Below, one piece after another: positions 9,953 to 19,965 of a stretch of 64,000 bases of DNA. Numbering within the stretch: the first letter of the stretch is position 1; each line of letters starts with the position of its first letter. The DNA comes from Viridothelium virens (taxonomy: Eukaryota; Ascomycota; Dothideomycetes; Trypetheliales; Trypetheliaceae): the NCBI GenBank assembly GCA_010094025.1, contig ML991803.1, forward strand, positions 62,001-126,000. Reading direction: 5' to 3'. The notes under the pieces are model-generated. The model was not told where the DNA came from. It saw nothing but the letters and a program-made list of their open reading frames with translations, and did not search any database. A program made the position numbers and the translations under genes.

Positions 9953-12531
9953 ATGGGGCGCTTACCATATGATAAGTCTCAGCTCTTTTCTAATCGGGTA
10001 ATTACAGAAATCTTCTTCAAATACCACGACGCTTAGTTTCCATAGGCCCTTCGATCATCGCTCCGTTCGCTACGACAACGACGAAGATGTCTAGCCACTG
10101 TGAACGGCCCTCCTGCATCCTTTTCCCCCGAGGTCTCTTCCAGAATACCGCCATATCCCAAATTGCTTCGGAATCTACAAGAGGTCCGCCGTATCCTCAG
10201 CCCATCCCGCGCGTTAACACTCGGCGAGAAGATCCTCTACTCACACCTCGACAACCCCGAAGAATCCCTCCTCACCGACACGCGTAATGGCGCATCTATT
10301 CGCGGCGTTGCAAATCTCAAGCTTAAACCCGATCGGGTTGCTATGCAAGATGCCTCAGCGCAAATGGCCTTACTCCAGTTCATGTCCTGCGGTCTACCTT
10401 CCACAGCTGTGCCTGCCAGCATACACTGCGATCACATGATTGTGGGGGAGAGGGGAGCAGATATAGACTTACCTCAATCGATTCAAGGGAATAAAGAGGT
10501 GTTTGACTTTCTAGAATCAGCAGCGAAGAAATATGGAATTGAATTCTGGCCACCTGGCGCGGGCATCATACACCAAACTGTACTTGAAAACTATTCCGCG
10601 CCAGGTCTTATGATGCTGGGAACCGATAGCCACACACCGAATGCCGGAGGATTGGGCGCAATCGCAATTGGAGTGGGTGGAGCAGATGCGGTGGATGCGT
10701 TGGTCGATGCACCGTGGGAACTCAAAGCCCCGAAAATGCTTGGGGTGCGGCTTGAAGGGAAATTGAGCGGATGGGCGAGTCCGAAAGATATCATTCTGAA
10801 CCTCGCTGGGCAGCTTACTGTGAGGGTAAGTAAGTGGTCGTGATGGAACTTAGTCAAGAGACTGACAATATCCAGGGGGGCACAGGCTATATCATCGAAT
10901 ATTTTGGGCCTGGCGTGGAGTCATTGAGCTGTACTGGCATGGCAACGGTCTGCAATATGGGAGCTGAAGTTGGCGCTACAACTTCTCTATTTCCCTTCTC
11001 ATCTGGCCATATTCCTTACCTTGAAGCTACCCACCGCGATGCAATTGCTATGGAAGCTACAGCTATCGCTGACTCTCCGGATCGTCGTAACCTCCTGAAA
11101 GCTGATAATGGAGCAGAATACGACAGGGTTATTACACTTGATCTCTCTGCCCTTGAACCGCACATCAATGGCCCATTTACTCCCGATCTATCCACTCCTA
11201 TCTCTAGCTTTCCGGATGTCGTTAAAACGAACAGCTGGCCTGAGACATTTGATGCAGGACTGATCGGCAGTTGCACGAATAGTTCCTACCAAGATATGAC
11301 ACGAGCTGAGAACCTGGTCAAGCAAGCTTCTGCGGCTGGTCTCCAACCCAAGGCAAATTTTTATATCACACCTGGAAGCGAACAAATTCGTGCAACTCTT
11401 GAATCTTCGAAAACACTTGACACCTTTACTTCTGCCGGTGGCACTGTCTTGGCCAATGCTTGCGGCCCATGCATTGGACAGTGGAATCGTGTCGATGGAC
11501 CTGCAAAAGGCACGACGAACGCCATCTTCAGCAGCTATAACCGTAATTTCCGCGGTCGAAACGACGGCAACCCTTCCACCATGAACTTCCTTGCCTCTCC
11601 TGAACTCGTGACTGCCTTTTCCTACGCCGGCCGTACCACCTTCAACCCACTCACCGACACCCTCGAGACACCCTCCGGCACAGCCTTCCGCTTCGAACCT
11701 CCACAAGGCCAGGACCTCCCCTCCCACGGCTTCTCCGAAGGCAACCCAACCTTCCTCCCCCCCCCCGCCGTCCCCACCCCCTCCCACCCCATCAACATCG
11801 ACCCCAGCTCCGACCGCCTCGCCGCGCTCGAACCCTTCCCCGCCTTCCCCGACGGCGACCTAACCTCGCTCCGCGTCCTCGTCAAAGTCAAGGGCCAGTG
11901 CACGACCGACACGATCAGCGCCGCGGGGCCGTGGCTCAAATACAAGGGACACCTGCCCAACATCGCGAACAACACGCTCATCGGCGCCATCAATGCCGAG
12001 ACGGGTGAGACGAACCGAGCGTACGATTTGCTGGACCCGAATAACAAGAACAACGACGACGACGATGACGCCGCGTCGGCGCATGGGTATGGCATCCCGG
12101 AGCTGGCGAAGAAGTGGAAGGCGCAGGGGAGAGAGTGGCTTGTGGTCGCGGAACATAATTATGGAGAGGGCAGTGCGAGGGAGCATGCGGCGTTGCAGCC
12201 GAGGTGGCTGGGCTGTCGCATTGTGCTGGCGAAGAGTTTTGCGAGGATTCATGAGACGAATTTGAAGAAGCAGGGGGTGGTGCCGTTGACGTTTGTCGAT
12301 GAGGCGGATTATGAGGGGTTGAAGGGGTGTGATGAGGTGAGTACGGTGGGACTGTGGGATACGTTGAGGAATGGTGGAGAGGGAGAGGTAAGCTTGAGGG
12401 TACAGAGGGGCGATAAAGATTGGACTGTGAAAACACGGCATTCCCTGAGTAAGGACCAGGCTGGCTTTGTGTTGGCTGGGAGTGCTTTGAATCTTCTGGC
12501 AAAGAAGGCTGGGAAAAGCGTATCGACTTGA
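9953..12531 (+). CDS. ACO2: Aco2-type mitochondrial aconitase / homocitrate dehydratase
   Basis: This is an aconitase-superfamily [4Fe-4S] hydro-lyase. Aco2-type enzymes are the second mitochondrial aconitase of fungi; in yeast Aco2 dehydrates homocitrate in lysine synthesis. I infer exons 9953-9997, 10046-10825 and 10876-12531 with GT-AG introns of 48 and 50 bp, both phase 0, giving 826 residues. The spliced N-terminus is Arg-rich ([18 protein letters not shown]), a good mitochondrial presequence. Cluster ligands are Cys408 in IGSCTNSS and Cys471/Cys474 in ACGPCIGQW. Substrate blocks include [32 protein letters not shown] and, in the swivel domain, [13 protein letters not shown]. An unusual Asn/Asp run near residue 665 ([16 protein letters not shown]) sits in the swivel domain at a composition switch. 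The short first exon is the least certain part. Confidence 0.88.
11640..12500. other. C-rich to G-rich strand-composition switch (locus A)
   Basis: The plus strand is strongly C-rich to about 12000 (my count for 11761-11820: 39 C, 6 G) and G-rich after about 12060 (12361-12420: 27 G, 4 C). It lies wholly inside the plus-strand ACO2 gene. See the findings for the five-locus pattern. Confidence 0.7.
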
Positions 12532-13817
12532 AGGATGAAAAGCGAACATTGTGTGAACTACGAGCGCTTGATCCTATCCGACATTGTGGATTGGCAAAAA
12601 AACTGTCTAGAGAAGCGCACATATGTACATATGTACAGGAACAATAATCTGACAGCCTGCCTTATCCACAGTCAGGCTGGAAAATAGAAAGTACCTTATA
12701 TAGCATCGCACGGTACTTGGTTTAAAAATCCAGACGAAAGTTGTAGTCACATTAAAGTTTACTTAGATTTCAGATATATAACTTTAGAAAGAGCCTTATA
12801 ATTATATAATCTGAGAGTCTGTTGAACCTTTGGCAGAGTGATAAGGCACGTGTTTCCGGCGCCAGCGACACTAAAATTGCTGTGCTGAGGCCCAAGTGAA
12901 TTAAGCGATGCGAGAGCAGGTGGTGAGGGCGTCGACTCGCTTAGAGGTAGCGCCACCTCCGCCAAAACCCCCGCACAACAAGCATACCACCGATACGTTC
13001 ACAAAACTGCATTCACAGATTTTGTGACGCCCCTCAACAATCCGACTAAGGCTAAAGCTAAATAAATCACAAGTCTATCATGACCAGTAGTGACGAGAGA
13101 CACCCAAACAATGCTCCTAACTGGTATTCAGTCGGGAGGTCATTGCTCGGTCCCTACCGAGCTTTTTCTAGTGGTGGAAAGGAGCAGGGTAATTTATTTA
13201 GATTAGCCACCTGCACTTTATCTCTCCCGTGACCCTTTCCCCCCACCAGCACTGTTATTGGGTCTTGCAAGGTGGTATTTTCGGATACAGCTGCCTTATT
13301 CAAATTGCCAGACGAACATGCTTCCCATTTGACCCGGCGCTAGGAGGCTTTTGACCTTCTGCACCAGCACGACTCCTACCTAGGTACCAAACCCTTCAAG
13401 ACCTCAGGCAAGCACAGTCTTTCGGCGTTTTGAGAGCCTTCAGCGCAGAGTCGAATGGACGTTAGCTAAGTATCCTCGTATCCCTCATGTGTCGGATGTA
13501 CGGAATGACATTGCTATTGTGTCTTCCGTGCTGCCTCCCGTCTCGCCGGCTGATTTGAAGGCCTCAAATTGAATGCACATTTAACGTTACTCTTTCGTCC
13601 CGGCAGATTTCAAGACCCTGATCATAGTGCCGTTAGTAGGTCTGTGTTTCTACCGGTCCATCCTAGAACTCCCGTACAAGATGTGTAAAGGACATATATA
13701 TCACTAGTGTCGCTGTTCCATTTTTGATCCTAGATTTTTTTTTATCTGGCCAATTCGATTGTTCATCAATCCCTTTATATCTTCATTTCGCTTTCATAGA
13801 ACTCCCCAGGACCCGCC
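12532..13817. other. Intergenic 1.3 kb, promoter of CBM1 gene
   Basis: The segment 12680-12830 is AT-rich. Minus-strand open frame 12759-12965 (68 codons) has no recognisable feature and I do not call it. The remainder is presumably the regulatory region of the secreted CBM1 protein gene. Confidence 0.5.
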
Positions 13818-14645
13818 ATGCGTTCATTTGAAGCAGTCGCGGCCTTCGTGCTCGTTTTGCCATCCATTGCTCATGCCCAGCAATCTGTTTGGGGTCAATG
13901 TGGCGGCACTGGTTGGAGCGGCTCTACAACATGCGCATCAGGATCTACATGCGTTGAGCTCAGCCAATACTACTTCCAATGCCAGCCGGGCACAGCATCG
14001 AAAACTCTGTCGACATCTACGTTCAGCTCCACCCCAGCCACTTCAAAAACCCCTACAACAACGACGACAGGCCCGGCGTCGACGACAATTCCAGGTGGAG
14101 GTAGCACCACTGGCATCGGACCTGGAACCACGTTACAGAGCGGCTACTATTGGATTCGCTCTGTCGAGTCGCCCAATTTCCATAAATACTTGCAGACAGA
14201 CCCCGAGTACACCACTGGCCTTGCCATCATGGGTGACTACACATCAGCGGGCCAGTTCAATATCATCAACGGGCAGCTCGTCGAGCTGATTGACCCAACG
14301 AAGGGCACCTTGCTATACGCCAACGTCAGTCCGCCACAGGCGTCCGAGACTACCCTCCCGGTCTCCTTTAAAGCCACGCAGAACACGTACGGCACCTTCG
14401 CTTTCCAGGGCGACGCTGTGACTTGGTCGGTCTCGTCAATTAGCCGGCCGAACACCGCAGCTTGGTATGTGTGTGGGAGCCAGCAGCTGTTCATCAACCT
14501 AGGGGCCTACGACTACGGAACGCCTGCGGGATGTGCGGATGAGACGGTAAGTAGACATCTGAATGTAATGGTTATTCTGAGATAGAAGAGGCTGACGACC
14601 CATTGATAGATACACTACTATAACGGTGCTACTGCTGTTGATTAA
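13818..14645 (+). CDS. Secreted CBM1 protein with unassigned C-terminal domain
   Basis: This is a secreted protein of 254 residues. Exons are 13818-14546 and 14610-14645 with a 63-bp GT-AG intron. Residues 1-20 form a signal peptide ending AHA. Residues about 21-57 are a family 1 carbohydrate-binding module (VWGQCGGTGWSG, CVELSQYYFQC), which binds crystalline cellulose. A Ser/Thr/Pro linker runs to about residue 105. The C-terminal 150 residues form a domain beginning SGYYWIRSVESPNFHKYLQ and holding two cysteines (WYVCGSQ and AGCADE). I do not recognise a catalytic family in it. It may be a second binding domain that targets plant wall material. Without the second exon the protein would end in a non-conserved tail, so the intron is probable but not certain. 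Confidence 0.82.
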
Positions 14646-14919
14646 GTCAGATCATGCAACAGAGAAGAGAGGCTTTGTACATACTCCTATTGAGAAAATT
14701 TTAGATCCACAATTATGTCCGTATTGTGTGGTTTGGCCATATCTTTTGTTCGCGAAGTTTGCAAGTCCATGCGACGTTGACATTTCTCAAAAGCTCCAGT
14801 CATAGGTCACTGGGCATGACTATTCTCTCATCAAGTGATTCGGCTTCTCTCGCGTAACGGCTATCCATAACAGGGGTTGCTTCTCTCCACTGCAGAAGTC
14901 AAATTCTCCCGTATACGAG

Positions 14920-15876
14920 CTACCATGCATAAGAGTCTACCGTTAATGAGGTAAGAGCCCTTTCACTCTCCAATTCCGCCATATACTCGGACCCTCCGAG
15001 CTTCGAGACAAAATCGTACCACCAAAAGTCCTTCCGACAGAATCTCAGAGCAGTTGTAAACTCCCAATAATCCGGGTACCAACCCGCCGATTCCCAATCA
15101 ATGAATCCTGAAATATGACCGTTGTGGACCATGATATTGTGGTGCTTCAGGTCACCGTGGGTGAATACGATAGGATGGTGCATGGTGTCCATTCTCTTCG
15201 CACATGCAAGCTTCTCCTCGAAAGCGTCTCGGGACGAAAAACTGTGATCTGAAGCAACACAGATTAGGTCTTTGTTGAATTGGGTTTCTGATTCGCACGG
15301 CCCGATCAAGTGGTTGGGAACGCGAACACTTCTGATACCCACCCCTGTAACTGAGCAGATACGATCTCCTCCCCATGGATGAGACCACCTGCGCATTACG
15401 CGTAGAATAGACTGCAGCTCGGTAGACACAGTCTTGCGCTCCTCGTCGGTCATTTTTTTATATATCTCTCCCAGAGGTTTCCCGGGTACTCGAGTCATCA
15501 GGATTGAGACGGGAGCGTGAGGCGTGTCGGGATGTTCGCCATATGCGATGACTTTGGGCACTGGGGATCCAGCAGAACGTGCGATCTTCATAGCCGTGAC
15601 CTCCTCCAGTCGAGTGCCGTCTGACCATTTTAGAAGTAACCCGAAGGGAAGTTGCGCAATCTGATTATCGTATTCTATCCCAATCCAGCCACAGTACCGA
15701 CGAGAAAAGCGACGCAGATATGGATGAATGAGCCCGAAAACTCGACGGATAAATCGATGAGCGAGTGGTTCCGCAGGTGGAACAGACGAAGTCAAAGAAA
15801 CTGACCCCAGAGTTCGATGAGGCCAGGTGAAAGTCGGGAGTAGAATTTTGGGAATGAAACGGTAGATCCAATTCAT
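14920..15876 (-). CDS. APH-family (aminoglycoside phosphotransferase fold) kinase-like protein
   Basis: This intronless gene encodes 318 residues with the protein-kinase-like fold of the APH/choline-kinase family. Fungi carry many such proteins, mostly of unknown substrate, so antibiotic resistance should not be inferred. The start is the ATG at 15876 (MNWIYRF); the longer frame upstream begins only with a non-ATG codon. An N-terminal lobe contains LLKWSDGTRLEEVTAMKIAR, where Lys and Glu could orient ATP. The Brenner-type catalytic loop is HGDLKHHN (Asp242, Asn247). The metal-binding Asp is in GFIDWESAGWYPDYWE (Asp260), the usual fungal form of this motif. All expected catalytic residues are present, so the enzyme looks active. 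It lies tandem to and downstream of the CHAT protease gene, 563 bp away. Confidence 0.85.
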   Translation of the reverse strand: MNWIYRFIPKILLPTFTWPHRTLGSVSLTSSVPPAEPLAHRFIRRVFGLIHPYLRRFSRRYCGWIGIEYDNQIAQLPFGLLLKWSDGTRLEEVTAMKIARSAGSPVPKVIAYGEHPDTPHAPVSILMTRVPGKPLGEIYKKMTDEERKTVSTELQSILRVMRRWSHPWGGDRICSVTGVGIRSVRVPNHLIGPCESETQFNKDLICVASDHSFSSRDAFEEKLACAKRMDTMHHPIVFTHGDLKHHNIMVHNGHISGFIDWESAGWYPDYWEFTTALRFCRKDFWWYDFVSKLGGSEYMAELESERALTSLTVDSYAW

Positions 15877-16439
15877 CTGAAATCTGCTCTTAGAAAAAGT
15901 CACCACTGTAGGTGAATTTGCATATATCTCGTATAGCAACAATTGAGGTACCGAATGAGAATTTGCTAAAAGTGCGAGCCAATGCACGTGTCAAACCGAT
16001 GTACGCACGTACAGGAGCCTTCATCACGCAAAGTAGATTGATTTTGGATAAGTTGTGACGTAGGTTTTGTATTTACCAGGAAGACCGACCATCACTGGAA
16101 GCGCTCGGAGAAGAGTCATGATTTGGCTAGCTTGAGTCGCACTAGCTCCGGCTTGACCAGGTCTACCACGGGAAAATCTCTGCTGATTTCATTGCGACAC
16201 TCATCACCTGGGTGCCCATCATAAGAAGTGGCTTTGGTCGCAATCTGCACTCTCTAGAGCAGCGATCTTCGAACTGATGTAGGCGCGATGCAGGGACAAG
16301 CGATGGCACGGGTCATTAACGGCACCAAAATCGAAGCGATTATTTGTTCAATGCTGATGCCTCCAGGAGATGCTAGATCGTTCGTAGCATGCCCCTCCGA
16401 AACCATGTTGACTGTGGGGTCCTCCGCTGCAATCAACTC
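15877..16439. other. Intergenic between APH-like and CHAT genes
   Basis: This is the upstream region of the APH-like gene and the 3' flank of the CHAT gene. Nothing else was recognised. Confidence 0.5.
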
Positions 16440-19400
16440 TCACGGACCCATGTGCACGAAGCATGCCCATAGACGAGGCTCACTTAAATAGTCTCGCATC
16501 AGTGTTAACATTGCAAAATGGACCGAGAACGCCAATACGTCGTTGCTCAAGACGGTCGACTCTGTGAAGCTTTGTAGGGAGCTGTAAAACTTCTTTGCAA
16601 AGATTGGACAGATGAACTCACTGGCTGGCCACAACGTACCAACCACGTGAGGGAACCCGGCGATCTGAAAGGCATTCACAATATGCAGGTTTTCGTCAGC
16701 TAAGTTTGGGACTTGCGCGTCTGCAGTACAACAGGCAGCGAGGAATGCCAGAATAGCATTGTCAGCTGTACAGTGGAAAAGGTCGAGAACGGAAAGTTTG
16801 TCAGGCACAACGTCTTTGTTGGAGGTCTCCGACTGGGCTGCGGATCCTTGAAGCTTAGCATCGGTCATCAATACGAGATGGCTCTGCAACGGGTTTTTGG
16901 GATCGGATATGCCGTGAGTGATAAAATGGGCGAGGGAATACTTCGGGAGTTCGTGAAGCACCTCTTGAGCAGATGGATGAACAAGTGCTGTCCAATGGAT
17001 CTTGCTGTTGGCAGCTTGTATCCATTGTGTCTCCCGTTTCGCGCTCTTTAGGAACATTTTCTTCTTCCAATACGGAACATCTCGGCTCGGTCTTTCCATA
17101 CTGGTGATAAGCCCACGAAGCTCAACGCCTTCAATACCCTTAGATTTTTCGAAAGCATGATCGAGGACGCGAAAACTAGCTGCATAAGATGAAATCGCCC
17201 TTTTTGCAAGCACATCGGTACAAGGACCTTCCCAAATACCCGCAGCATGCAGTGGCAATCTCGAAAATACACCGCTGGCCATCCATTTGATTCGACAAGC
17301 TCCGAGCTGGGGTGGTTGTTCATTCAGCTTTGAATGCATTCTTTCTCTGTCAAAACCCAGTGCGTTGCAGATGGGCTCCACGACATGAAGCCATAGCTTA
17401 TAAAGCAAGCCCACCATTTTACTATTCATGAGTCTCATATCCAACGGTCCACCATCGCTTGGATGCGGATCCACTTGCGTCAGCTTGTTGTAGATGGTTC
17501 CTAGGTTTTGGAAAAGGTACGGATGTTCTGGCGGATCGCTCAGTTCGATGCTGGTTATGCGGGAGCGTGTCACGAGTATAGCGTGTGTACGATACTGAGA
17601 CGAATTCAGAGCGACGATTGCCCCGTCTCCTGCAAGGTGCTTCATCCGTGCGGTACCCAACGGGCGCAGAAAATTCTCAAATCCGGAGCGCTTTCTGATA
17701 TCTTGGATCACCTCTTGCAGCAAGGCCATTTTGTCAAGCTTCATCTTATCACGGCTCAAATATGCGTTATCCAAGGACTTTTCTGCTGATTCTCTGGCTG
17801 TGTTTGAGCTTTCAAATGCAGCAGCTCTACGTTCACAGAAAGACTCGTACAAATGTGGATGCTCGTTCTTCAGTTTTGGCAATTCTCCGATACTGTGGTA
17901 GGATGAGGATACGATCATGCCTCGGCCTTGCTCCCAGACTTCTAATGCCTTTGCCGTATCACCTACAACAAGTCCAGCAGTACAAGCACGAGCTGTTATA
18001 CCCGAGAGATCTGAGAGCATATATTGCTGGTCTTGCTCGTTTGGCGACGAGGCACAGTATATCGGGATGAGCTCTACAGCAGCTTGAAGGAAGGGCCATG
18101 CTTCGAGCCAGCGATTGCTCTCGATTAGCAGGTTGCACGCAAGATTGATTGCTTTCAGCCTTGTCGCCAGTGGCGCAGTCTTCATTCGCCAAGTCTCTAG
18201 ATACATGACAAGCGCACTGCCGAAATCTTCTGTCTCACCGGATTTTCGGTATTTGAGCGCATAAAGCACGCCAGCAGATAGGCACATTTGAGCCCACTCG
18301 TCAGACAAATGCTTTTTTGCGACCCCAAGTGCTTGATGAATGAAGTTGAGGCCCTGGGGCAGATATTGAATCTGACTGTCGTCCGCGATATAGAGGAGAA
18401 TGCAGTTGTTTGCGCCATTCAGCCATGCAGCAGGATAAGCGTCGACATCCGATGATGCCATCGCCTCTAGAAACAGTGTGTGAGCCTTTCGCAAATACTC
18501 AATCTTGTCTGTAGAGCGATAAAGACTATCGTACGTAGACGCCATATTGCTCATCATGAGACAATGAGTTGATTCAACTGATCCTACGGAGTTCAGAGCT
18601 GATTGGTAATGGCGCAAGGCCTCATGTGCATCATTTTCTTGGCCAAGCCGTTTGTATCGTGCTGTCAAAAGTAATCCTAGCTCATTTTGAAGCGTTCTCT
18701 TCGTCGTTGATGGTGCTCTCGGGACAGCTACGCCTTTTCGTGCAACTTCAATCGCTGCTTCCAAGTCCTCTAAGCTATTGGATACATTGTAGGATGTTCG
18801 AAGTAGGCGACTCAAGGTCCCGCTGAGTGCGGCAAATCGGGAGCTTTCTGCGCTTACCCTGCTGATTGCAAGATTGAGGAGCTTTTTGGCGATTTGAAGA
18901 TCTGTTATATTCTTGAAGCGAAAGAATCTCGCTTCTAGAAAGTCAACAAGGTTGCGTACGCGGTCTAGGAAAGACTCCAAAGTGACTTTGGGACTATGGA
19001 CAGCCTTGAAGCCAAGCTCGATTGCTCTGTTCAAGTCAACAACGTCCCCCAAGATTTTGTATCGAAGTGAGAGAGAGTACGAGAGGTTATGGAAGGCGCC
19101 CAAGAGATCATCGACGTCAAGTTTAACTTCCTCCTCTAACAGTTCGATTGAACGATCAAGATCCATGGGATGCCCTTGGAGCAAGAAGCGCTGACGAAGC
19201 ACGTTAGCAAGAGTATCGAGTTCTTCTTGATACCTGAGCCCATTTCGCTCCGTATTTGAGTCTAGCGCAGTAGCTGCTTGACTATAAGCCTCATCCATGA
19301 GCGGGGTATTGCGCTCCTCATCCGCCTTCGTGAGCAGACTCAAAGCGAGCTGAGAGCGTATAACCGCTCTCAAATTGGTCGGTGCTTCTAACGGTAGGGT

Positions 19401-19733
19401 CTCCAGTGCAAGACGCCGAAAATACAGCGACTTGGCGTTGTCTGTAGACGCGAGTGTCTGCTTGTTGCGGGCGGCGTAAGCATTGGCTAAATATGCAAGG
19501 CGAACCGCATGGTCTTGGAGTTTGGAACCATCGATCATTGTGTTACAGAGAAGGCGAAGATCTGTTTGTATGATCTCTTCCAAATCTTCCATTTGATGAT
19601 GTCGTTCGAACCTTGTGTACAGCAAGGCTCGAAGATCACTCCAATCCTGCCACGGATCATCGCTCGAGGGAGTACTGCGCAATTGCACTCGTGCAGCCTC
19701 AATCGCTACAGCTTCCTCGTCATGTTGATTCAT
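16440..19733 (-). CDS. TPR-CHAT caspase-like protease
   Basis: This intronless gene encodes a 1097-residue protein: a long N-terminal array of tetratricopeptide-type helical repeats (about residues 30-620) followed by a C-terminal CHAT domain (about 780-1097). CHAT is a clan CD, caspase/separase-like cysteine protease. The catalytic pair is visible as His940 in HFITHGISDP and Cys1001 in LAFLAACCTA. Typical flanking blocks are DENLHIVNAFQIAGFPHVVGTLW and the final WACFVHMGP. The dyad is intact, so the enzyme looks active. TPR arrays in such proteins usually serve as sensor or regulatory parts. The start is the first ATG in a frame with no upstream extension. It is divergent, across 232 bp, from a gasdermin-like gene, and CHAT proteases are known partners of fungal gasdermins. 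That context suggests a role in regulated cell death or allorecognition, which is inference. Confidence 0.92.
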   Translation of the reverse strand: MNQHDEEAVAIEAARVQLRSTPSSDDPWQDWSDLRALLYTRFERHHQMEDLEEIIQTDLRLLCNTMIDGSKLQDHAVRLAYLANAYAARNKQTLASTDNAKSLYFRRLALETLPLEAPTNLRAVIRSQLALSLLTKADEERNTPLMDEAYSQAATALDSNTERNGLRYQEELDTLANVLRQRFLLQGHPMDLDRSIELLEEEVKLDVDDLLGAFHNLSYSLSLRYKILGDVVDLNRAIELGFKAVHSPKVTLESFLDRVRNLVDFLEARFFRFKNITDLQIAKKLLNLAISRVSAESSRFAALSGTLSRLLRTSYNVSNSLEDLEAAIEVARKGVAVPRAPSTTKRTLQNELGLLLTARYKRLGQENDAHEALRHYQSALNSVGSVESTHCLMMSNMASTYDSLYRSTDKIEYLRKAHTLFLEAMASSDVDAYPAAWLNGANNCILLYIADDSQIQYLPQGLNFIHQALGVAKKHLSDEWAQMCLSAGVLYALKYRKSGETEDFGSALVMYLETWRMKTAPLATRLKAINLACNLLIESNRWLEAWPFLQAAVELIPIYCASSPNEQDQQYMLSDLSGITARACTAGLVVGDTAKALEVWEQGRGMIVSSSYHSIGELPKLKNEHPHLYESFCERRAAAFESSNTARESAEKSLDNAYLSRDKMKLDKMALLQEVIQDIRKRSGFENFLRPLGTARMKHLAGDGAIVALNSSQYRTHAILVTRSRITSIELSDPPEHPYLFQNLGTIYNKLTQVDPHPSDGGPLDMRLMNSKMVGLLYKLWLHVVEPICNALGFDRERMHSKLNEQPPQLGACRIKWMASGVFSRLPLHAAGIWEGPCTDVLAKRAISSYAASFRVLDHAFEKSKGIEGVELRGLITSMERPSRDVPYWKKKMFLKSAKRETQWIQAANSKIHWTALVHPSAQEVLHELPKYSLAHFITHGISDPKNPLQSHLVLMTDAKLQGSAAQSETSNKDVVPDKLSVLDLFHCTADNAILAFLAACCTADAQVPNLADENLHIVNAFQIAGFPHVVGTLWPASEFICPIFAKKFYSSLQSFTESTVLSNDVLAFSVHFAMLTLMRDYLSEPRLWACFVHMGP

Positions 19734-19965
19734 AGCGCGATCTGAACGATGAAGACTACACAGCGGGGAGCTTTAAGAGTGGTCGAAGTACAAGCACAGA
19801 GTACCGTGCAAGGGTGGAGACGAAGTCGTAGGTGAGCCACTAGAGTACTCTAGAGGTACGGGTCCGGTCCCAGCTCGCTGCAAGGCCAGAGCATTGCCTG
19901 CATTTTCCATTCTCGAAAGAGTCCTTGGTGACATAGCTTCGCAACTGCATTTGAGCGGTGAGAAG
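19734..19965. promoter_or_regulatory. Shared bidirectional promoter, CHAT protease / gasdermin-like
   Basis: Only 232 bp separate the two divergent start codons, so the genes probably share control elements. The interval contains a perfect 14-bp palindrome at 19840-19853 near its middle. No canonical TATA box is obvious. Confidence 0.7.
19840..19853. promoter_or_regulatory. 14-bp perfect palindrome CTAGAGTACTCTAG
   Basis: This is a perfectly self-complementary 14-mer, 107 bp upstream of the CHAT start and 113 bp upstream of the gasdermin-like start. It could be a binding site for a dimeric regulator acting on both genes; the binding factor is unknown. Confidence 0.45.

Noticed and set aside
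12759-12965. 68-codon minus-strand open frame in the AT-rich gap
   Set aside because: No domain, signal or supporting splice structure; composition is like the surrounding non-coding DNA.
14920-15876. Aminoglycoside-resistance gene
   Set aside because: The fold is shared by many fungal kinase-like proteins of other or unknown substrate; nothing points to antibiotic substrates or recent transfer.
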